Origin: Verrucomicrobiaceae bacterium E54
GTDB taxonomy: Bacteria; Verrucomicrobiota; Verrucomicrobiia; Verrucomicrobiales; Akkermansiaceae
Reading direction: 5' to 3'
Assembly (NCBI GenBank): GCA_022548915.1
Contig: JAKZES010000010.1
Coordinates: 62,001-126,000, forward strand
DNA: 64,000 nt
Part shown: in pieces, positions 58,846-64,000 of the stretch
How positions within the stretch are numbered: position 1 is the stretch's first letter
Layout of the letters: every line of letters begins with the position of its first letter
Notes under the pieces: generated by a model
The model's database searches: none
The model's input: only the letters and a program-made list of their open reading frames with translations
Told to the model about the DNA's origin: nothing
Position numbers and translations under genes: made by a program

Positions 58846-59021
58846 TTTGGAGTGCGGAGGCCCTCGACTCCGCTTTTCGAGTCACCAGTGGATCCCTTTG
58901 GTTCTCGAATCCTGCCGATGGAGGAATCTCGCCTTTCCCATGCCCGAGGGGAAGCCGCGCCAGGGCCGGGGGTGGGCGTCATGGCGGCAACCAAAGCGGT
59001 GGCAGACCACCGCATTCCAAA
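58846..59021. repeat. paired-hairpin inverted repeat between tRNA-Val and the transporter gene
   Basis: Ends TTTGGAGTGCGG (58846-58857) and CCGCATTCCAAA (59010-59021) are inverted with one mismatch. Next to each is a hairpin: GCGGAGGCCCTCGACTCCGC on the left and GCGGTGGCAGACCACCGC on the right. The 176-base unit makes up most of the 299 bases between the tRNA and the transporter start. Nothing else is seen there. A half copy of the right arm is near 53402. Confidence 0.72.
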
Positions 59022-59086
59022 GTAAACCGGCGGCTCGACGCGGCCATTCGAGGGGGGCAGGCTGGCGTCCGAACTTTTCCAAACCC

Positions 59087-60436
59087 ATGAGCAACAAACC
59101 GCAGCTGTCGTTCTGGCAGATCTGGAACATGTCGTTCGGCTTCCTGGGCATCCAGTTCGGCTGGGGCCTGCAGATGGCGAACATGTCGGCCATCTATTCC
59201 TTTCTCGGAGCCAAGGAGGAACAGCTTTCGCTGTTGTGGATCGCCGCCCCGCTCACCGGCTTGATCGTTCAGCCCATCGTCGGCTACATGAGCGACCGGA
59301 CCTGGACCGGACTGGGACGGCGTCGGCCGTATTTCCTGGTGGGAGCCATTCTCGCCAGCATCGCGCTGGTGCTGATGCCGCATTCGTCCGCGCTGTGGAT
59401 GGCGGTTGGCCTGCTCTGGATCCTCGATGCCTCGATCAACATCACGATGGAGCCGTTCCGGGCCTTCGTGGCGGACAAGCTGCCGGCGGAGCAGCGGGCG
59501 ACCGGCTTTTCTGTCCAGAGCCTCTTCATCGGACTGGGTGCGGTGGTGGCGTCGGCCATGCCATGGATGCTAACCAATTGGTTCGGGGTCGAGACCGGAG
59601 CCAGTGGCGGCGGCGCCATTCCCCGGGCGGTGATCATTTCCTTCCATGCCGGGGCGGCCGCGCTCTTCATCGCGGTGGTCTACACGATCATCACCACGCC
59701 GGAGTACCCACCGGAGGACATGGAGGCCTTCAGGAAGATGAAGGCGGAGTCGCGGGGGGTGGGCGGTTTCCTGGTCGAGTTGGTCGAGGGACTCGGCTCG
59801 ATGCCGAAGACGATGAAGCAGTTGGCGGTCGTCCAGTTCTTCACCTGGATCGCGCTGTTCTGCATGTGGATCTACTGGGCGCCGGCAACGGCGCGACAGG
59901 TCTTCGGCGGGGATCCGGCCAACGAGGAGGCATGGAAGGGAATCATGGAGGAGGCCGGGGCGTGGACCGGCATCTGTTTCGCCACCTACAACCTGGTGTG
60001 CTTCGTGTTCTCCTTCGTGCTGCTCGCACTCTCCCGGAAGGTGTCGCCGAGGATGATCCACCTCGTGTGCCTGCTGATCGGCGCGGCGGGCCTGCTCAGC
60101 GCGCGGGTGATTTCGGACCAGAACACGCTGCTGATCGCGATGGTGGGCGTGGGTGTCGCCTGGGCGTCGATCCTCTCCATGCCCTACGCGATTCTCTCGT
60201 CGGTCCTGCCTCCGGCGAAAATGGGATTCTACATGGGCGTTTTCAACTTCTTCATCGTGATTCCGCAAGTGCTGGTGTCGCTGGTGATGGGCAAGTTGGT
60301 CGGGTCGGTTTTCGGCGGTGACTCGATGATGGCGATCGTCTTCGGTGGTGCGTGCCTCGTCATCGCGGCCGCGGCGATGCTGCGGGTGGATCACGCCGGC
60401 GAGGCGGCGGCGCCTTCGGGGGCGGCCGGACACTGA
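59087..60436 (+). CDS. MFS sugar transporter (SLC45/maltose-sucrose type)
   Basis: The 449-residue protein has about twelve membrane segments and motifs of the GPH/SLC45-type sugar transporters: FLGIQFGWGLQMANMSAIYSFLG, GYMSDRTWTGLGRRRPYFLVGA (the RWGRRRP-like loop), and WILDASINITMEPFRAFVADKLP. The family includes maltose and sucrose symporters. The GH13 gene follows after 13 bases, so maltose or maltodextrin is the likely cargo. ATG 59087 is chosen; the frame reaches back to 58760 across the tRNA gene and repeat. Confidence 0.9.
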   Translation: MSNKPQLSFWQIWNMSFGFLGIQFGWGLQMANMSAIYSFLGAKEEQLSLLWIAAPLTGLIVQPIVGYMSDRTWTGLGRRRPYFLVGAILASIALVLMPHSSALWMAVGLLWILDASINITMEPFRAFVADKLPAEQRATGFSVQSLFIGLGAVVASAMPWMLTNWFGVETGASGGGAIPRAVIISFHAGAAALFIAVVYTIITTPEYPPEDMEAFRKMKAESRGVGGFLVELVEGLGSMPKTMKQLAVVQFFTWIALFCMWIYWAPATARQVFGGDPANEEAWKGIMEEAGAWTGICFATYNLVCFVFSFVLLALSRKVSPRMIHLVCLLIGAAGLLSARVISDQNTLLIAMVGVGVAWASILSMPYAILSSVLPPAKMGFYMGVFNFFIVIPQVLVSLVMGKLVGSVFGGDSMMAIVFGGACLVIAAAAMLRVDHAGEAAAPSGAAGH

Positions 60437-60449
60437 ACTTCTGGAAGTG

Positions 60450-62318
60450 ATGGGATTGAATCGTTGGCAAAAGGGCATCGCCGTCGCATGGATGGCGGCG
60501 ATGAGCATGGCGAGCGCGACCGAAGATCCACGACCGGTGATCTATCAGGCACTCCCGCGTCTGTTCGGGAACACCGATGAGACGAGGAAGCTGAACGGCA
60601 CCCTGGAGCAGAACGGCTGTGGCAAGTTCTCCGATTTCAACGACTGCTCGCTGGCTTCGTTGAAGGAACTCGGGATCACCCACCTGTGGCTCACCGGGGT
60701 CATCGAACAGGCCAGCGGCACCGGCTATCCGGGACGCGAGGCCGACCCGGCGGACATCCTCAAGGGGGTGGCCGGGAGCCCGTATGCGATCCGCGACTAC
60801 TTCGACGTCTGTCCCGACTACGCCGACGACCCGGAGAAGCGGATCGACGAGTTCAAGGCCCTGATCGAGCGCTGCCGCAAGCACGATCTCGAGGTGCTGA
60901 TCGACTTCGTGCCGAATCACGTGGCCCGCAGCTATGCCTCGGACGTGCGCCCCGAGTTGAGCTTCGGCGAGGGCGACGATCCAGCGCGGTTCTTCGCCAG
61001 GAAGAACAACTTCTTCTACGTGCAACCGGGCATGGCCGATGGGGGTCCGCCGCTGAAACTGCCGACGGAGGGCAAGCCGGGCTGCACCGGTCGTTTCGAA
61101 CCGGAGACCGACTTTGTCCGCGTCACCGGCAACAACGCGATCACCTTCGCGCCGGGCGAGGGCGACTGGTATGAAACGGTGAAGCTCAACTACGGCCACG
61201 ACTTCACGCAGGGGCGCGACACCTCGCACCTGCCGGGTCCGGATGCCGCGGTGGACGAGGTGCCGGACACCTGGCGCAAGATGGATGAAATTTTTGCCTA
61301 CTGGCAGGACATGGGTGTCGCCGGCTTCCGCGTGGACATGGCGCACATGGTCCCGATGGAGTTCTGGCGGTGGATGATTACCCGCGCGCGCCAGCGGGAT
61401 GGCGGGGTCTACATTTTCGGCGAAGCCTACGACAACGATCCCGCCAAGCTCACCGATGGGAATGTCCTCGACGCGCTGCTCGAGTCGGGCTTCGACGCGG
61501 TCTATGACGATCCGGTTTACGACATCTGCCTCGGTCTCTACGACGACTTCCACGGTTACAAGTGGGCCAACGACCTCGACGAGCTGACCTTCACCGGCGA
61601 TCGTTTTCACCGGTCGCTGCGCTACGCCGAGAACCACGACGAGATCCGCCTGGCCTCACCGAAGGAGTGGGGAGGTCTCGGGATGGCGGTGGGACGCCCG
61701 GTCAGTGCCGTGATGTTCGGCATGGGCCGCGGCCCGTTGATGATCTACCACGGCCAGGAAGTCGGGGAACCGGCGCTGGGTGCCGAAGGATTCGGGGGCG
61801 ACGACGCGCGGACGACGATCTTCGATTACTGGGCGATGCCCGAATTCCAGAAATGGGTGAATGGCGGACGCTTCGACGGCGGCGGGCTCTCGGACGAGCA
61901 GCGGGCCTTGCGCCAGTGGTATGCGGACCTGCTTGCGGTGGTGAAAAGCCCGGCCTTCACACAGGGCGAGTTTTACGGCCTGAACCACGCCAACAAGGAC
62001 AACGAGAGCTTCGGGCGGCTCGACGGCGAGACCGCCAGCGGTCACTGGCTCTACGCCTTCCTGCGTCGCGATGCGACGAGCGGGAAGGCCTTCCTGGTGG
62101 TTGCCAATTTCCACGGTACCACGACCCTGGAAGGCGTGAGCATTCGGATTCCACAGCACGCCCTCGAGTGGCTCGACAAGACCGCCGGAAGCATCAGTTT
62201 CCGCGAACGCCTCGTCGACGACTGGCAGGCGAGTGCCGGAGTTTCCGAGTTGCCGGAGAAGGGCTTGATCCTTCCTGACCTGCCGCCCTTGAGCGCGCGG
62301 ATGCTGGAAATCCGGTGA
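60450..62318 (+). CDS. exported GH13 alpha-amylase family enzyme
   Basis: The 622-residue protein has a signal peptide (MGLNRWQKGIAVAWMAAMSMASA) and a GH13 barrel. The catalytic set is complete: nucleophile Asp296 in GFRVDMAH, acid/base Glu325 in FGEAYD and transition-state Asp397 in ENHDEIR. Before that VLIDFVPNHVAR is conserved region I. The C-terminal beta domain is short (LVVANFHGTTTLEGVSIRI). It hydrolyses or transfers alpha-glucosidic bonds; the subfamily is not determined. The start ATG 60450 has GGAAG seven bases upstream. It forms a unit with the upstream sugar transporter. Confidence 0.92.
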   Translation: MGLNRWQKGIAVAWMAAMSMASATEDPRPVIYQALPRLFGNTDETRKLNGTLEQNGCGKFSDFNDCSLASLKELGITHLWLTGVIEQASGTGYPGREADPADILKGVAGSPYAIRDYFDVCPDYADDPEKRIDEFKALIERCRKHDLEVLIDFVPNHVARSYASDVRPELSFGEGDDPARFFARKNNFFYVQPGMADGGPPLKLPTEGKPGCTGRFEPETDFVRVTGNNAITFAPGEGDWYETVKLNYGHDFTQGRDTSHLPGPDAAVDEVPDTWRKMDEIFAYWQDMGVAGFRVDMAHMVPMEFWRWMITRARQRDGGVYIFGEAYDNDPAKLTDGNVLDALLESGFDAVYDDPVYDICLGLYDDFHGYKWANDLDELTFTGDRFHRSLRYAENHDEIRLASPKEWGGLGMAVGRPVSAVMFGMGRGPLMIYHGQEVGEPALGAEGFGGDDARTTIFDYWAMPEFQKWVNGGRFDGGGLSDEQRALRQWYADLLAVVKSPAFTQGEFYGLNHANKDNESFGRLDGETASGHWLYAFLRRDATSGKAFLVVANFHGTTTLEGVSIRIPQHALEWLDKTAGSISFRERLVDDWQASAGVSELPEKGLILPDLPPLSARMLEIR

Positions 62319-62325
62319 GGATATT

Positions 62326-63375
62326 TCACTCGATCACGAAGAGCGTGGCGCGGTGGTCGCTGGCGTCCGCCCATTCGGGATCGTCGAGCAGCTTGCACTC
62401 GTCCCACAAGGCCCGCTCGGTGAGCGCCTCGCTGAAGAGCACGTAGTCGAAGCGTGAATACACGTCCTGAAAATCCCAGAAGTGGGTCCAGGTCTGGCCG
62501 CGCTCATCCTTGAGCCACGCCATGCCGAGCTTGAGCGGACCCGACCGCGGCCCGCGGACGGTCCGCACGGCGGACGAATTGCGGGTATCGTTGAGGTCTC
62601 CGTAAACGATCAAGGCGGTCGTCGGATCGGCGGTAAGGATCCGGGTCGCCTGCTCACGCAGCAGATGGGCTTCGGCGCGGCGCATCATTTCCTGGTCCGC
62701 TTCGGGGATCTCGCGCTTCGACTTGAGGTGCGCACCCAGGAAACGGATGTCGCCGACGGGGCTGTCGACGGTCACATCGAGAATCCCGCGCCCCATGCCG
62801 AAGGTCCGCCCTTCGAGTTGGTACTCGAGATTCTCGTGGAGTTCGACGTTGGCGAATGGATGCCTGGAGAGCATGGCAAGCCGGCGGGTGTCGTCGAAAC
62901 CGCCGGTGTGATGCGCATGGGGAAGATCGACCCCGGCGGCCTTCAGGCGATCCTGCAAGTCGGCAAGGTCCGCAGGAGTGCCGACTTCGCAGAGGCCGAG
63001 CACGTCGGGCCGGTGGCGGGCGATGATGCTGACGACGGCCTCCTTCTCGCTGTCGGGCTTGGGCTTGCCGTTGATCCGCTTGCCGTCGATGTAGCGATCC
63101 ATCGTCAGCCAGTTCTCGACGTTGTAGGCGATGAAACGAAGGGTGTCAGTGCTTCCTTGTTTCGCTCTTTCAGTGTTTCGGTCCTCCGGCGCTTCGGCGT
63201 CCGGAGCAGGGTCTGTGACGGATGATTCCTCGGCCGCCGGAGGTGAGGCTTCGGCGACGACCGGCTCGCCCTCCCATGCGGTGAGTTCCTCGTGTCGGTC
63301 GCACGAGGGAAGCGCCAAAACAAACGCCCCGAGGATTCCCGGGGCGACGATCCATCGAAAGGCGGGAAGCATCAT
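62326..63375 (-). CDS. exported endonuclease/exonuclease/phosphatase-family lipoprotein
   Basis: The 349-residue protein has a lipoprotein-type signal (MMLPAFRWIVAPGILGAFVLALPSC), then an acidic Pro/Ala/Glu-rich linker. The EEP-fold domain follows, with YNVENWL, DVLGLCEVG (metal Glu), RFLGAHLKS (His), IVYGDLNDTR and DYVLFSE ... ASDHRATLFVIE (Asp-His). All the usual catalytic residues appear present. It may cleave extracellular DNA or a phosphoester such as inositol phosphate or lipid. It follows tatA directly (stop of tatA at 63376, start at 63375), so they are cotranscribed. Confidence 0.9.
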   Translation of the reverse strand: MMLPAFRWIVAPGILGAFVLALPSCDRHEELTAWEGEPVVAEASPPAAEESSVTDPAPDAEAPEDRNTERAKQGSTDTLRFIAYNVENWLTMDRYIDGKRINGKPKPDSEKEAVVSIIARHRPDVLGLCEVGTPADLADLQDRLKAAGVDLPHAHHTGGFDDTRRLAMLSRHPFANVELHENLEYQLEGRTFGMGRGILDVTVDSPVGDIRFLGAHLKSKREIPEADQEMMRRAEAHLLREQATRILTADPTTALIVYGDLNDTRNSSAVRTVRGPRSGPLKLGMAWLKDERGQTWTHFWDFQDVYSRFDYVLFSEALTERALWDECKLLDDPEWADASDHRATLFVIE

Positions 63376-63627
63376 TCAGACTTCGCGAGGTTCCTTGCCG
63401 GCGACTTCCTTCACCTTGGCTTCGTCCTCCTCGGCGGATGCCTCGGCCTCGGCGGTCTTGATCTCGCGTTCGAATTCATCCTTGGCCTTCTTGAATTCCC
63501 CCATGCTCTTGCCCAGTCCACGAGCCAGTTCCGGGATCTTCTTGGCTCCGAAGAGCAGCAGGACCACGACGAAGATGATGACCCATTCCGGGCCCTGGGG
63601 CATACCAAAGGCGAGCAGCGCGTTCAT
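63376..63627 (-). CDS. tatA: Sec-independent (twin-arginine) translocase subunit TatA/E
   Basis: TatA forms the pore-like part of the Tat system that exports folded proteins. The 83-residue product has one N-terminal membrane segment ([21 protein letters not shown]) with the family [23 protein letters not shown] run into the amphipathic helix, then an acidic Lys/Glu-rich tail. Tat-type leaders are present in this window on the Gfo/Idh oxidoreductase. tatC and tatB are not seen here. Confidence 0.95.
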   Translation of the reverse strand: MNALLAFGMPQGPEWVIIFVVVLLLFGAKKIPELARGLGKSMGEFKKAKDEFEREIKTAEAEASAEEDEAKVKEVAGKEPREV

Positions 63628-63712
63628 GAGAAAAGTTTAGGGGCGGTGTTTCCGCTTAGCAACGCGAATAACGGGCCCCCCTGCCGCGAGCTTTCACCTT
63701 GGCCGGGGTTTT

Positions 63713-64000
63713 GTGATTCGTGCTTTGGAATTCGCAAAATCCGTCTACGGGAACGGCGTGCAGTTGCCGGTATTCGAGATCGAGGACGAGCTGAAACAGG
63801 CGGCGGCGCCGGGCGGACGGCTGCTGCTCAAGGCTCCCACCGGCTCGGGAAAATCAACCGCGGTGCCGGGCATGATGCGCGATGCCGGGGTCGAGGGACG
63901 CATCCTGGTCATCGAACCCCGACGGATGGCGGCCCGCATGCTGGCGGGCTGGGTGGCACGTCAGCGCGGCGGAGCGGTGGGAGGCGAGGTCGGCTACTCG
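63713..64000 (+). CDS. hrpB: ATP-dependent helicase, HrpB-like DEAH/RHA type (5' part only)
   Basis: Only the first 96 codons lie in the window and the frame runs off the end. The start is probably GTG 63713 (VIRALEFAKSVYGNGVQLPV). The fragment holds helicase motif I (LLKAPTGSGKSTAVPGMM) and motif Ia (ILVIEPRRMAARMLAGWVA), with VGGEVGYS as the start of the next block, as in HrpB. HrpB is a DEAH-box helicase of unclear role. The downstream part is needed for a firm name. Confidence 0.8.
   Translation, partial: MIRALEFAKSVYGNGVQLPVFEIEDELKQAAAPGGRLLLKAPTGSGKSTAVPGMMRDAGVEGRILVIEPRRMAARMLAGWVARQRGGAVGGEVGYS

Overview
The window is a G+C-rich (about two-thirds G+C by eye), densely coded bacterial chromosome segment. 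The gene mix points to a Verrucomicrobiota member of the Verrucomicrobiales type. Supporting traits are a LamG/FN3-decorated secreted sulfatase, a Gfo/Idh/MocA oxidoreductase beside a xylose-isomerase-like protein, GH92, GH13 and clan GH-A glycosidases, DUF4914, a bactofilin, ResB/CcsA cytochrome c assembly and many secreted proteins. The taxonomic call is inference; no rRNA gene or other decisive marker is present.

Layout. 0.3-5.3 kb: a secreted caspase/legumain-like protein with calcium loops and a large multidomain sulfatase, bounded at 5.43 kb by a bare 3' half of tRNA-Pro, which looks like an integration-site scar. 5.8-11.4 kb: housekeeping genes (rplS, hisI, an RRM protein, proBA, menG/ubiE). 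11.4-16.1 kb: carbohydrate accessory genes (a TIM-barrel isomerase-like protein, an oxidoreductase, a two-domain esterase) with a LamG gene remnant. 16.2-23.0 kb: a minus-strand mannoside operon of four genes (ROK sugar kinase, mannose-6-phosphate-isomerase-like protein, sugar transporter, GH92 alpha-mannosidase). A complete 277-bp MITE-like element with 24-bp terminal inverted repeats and a 9-bp target duplication sits 43 bp before its first start codon. 23.4-27.4 kb: a clan GH-A glycosidase, a D-lactate dehydrogenase pseudogene and a Ca2+/Na+ antiporter. 27.5-35.4 kb: nucleotide and tetrapyrrole genes (purD, pyrR, a membrane protein, pyrB, hemX-like, hemA, hemC, cobA-hemD), mostly overlapping. 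35.4-38.1 kb: an AraC regulator divergent from a DUF4914 P-loop protein. 38.1-43.1 kb: psd, a lipoprotein, resB, ccsA. 43.2-45.8 kb: a degraded second MITE copy and a feoA-feoB-small-protein iron cluster. 45.9-58.7 kb: housekeeping and poorly characterised genes (LMW phosphatase, tandem-repeat protein, FHA protein, bactofilin, LON-domain protein, dnaB, rplI, AIM24, beta-CASP nuclease, HAD, glycosyltransferase, GNAT). 58.7-64 kb: tRNA-Val, an alpha-glucan pair (transporter plus GH13), a secreted EEP phosphatase/nuclease, tatA and the start of an HrpB-like helicase.

Pathways that can be read off: mannoside cleavage, uptake and conversion towards fructose-6-phosphate; glutamate to proline (first two steps); glutamyl-tRNA to uroporphyrinogen III, siroheme precursor and system II cytochrome c maturation; ferrous iron import; alpha-glucan uptake and hydrolysis.

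Repeats are prominent. One MITE-like family has two copies (23.05 and 43.25 kb). One REPIN-like hairpin pair recurs in two places (10.49 and 29.46 kb, the latter inside a gene). Two further singletons share the paired-hairpin design (31.02 and 58.85 kb). Two gene remnants (LamG, ldhA) and the tRNA half show past rearrangement. No CRISPR array, intact insertion sequence, integrase or obvious defence system was seen.
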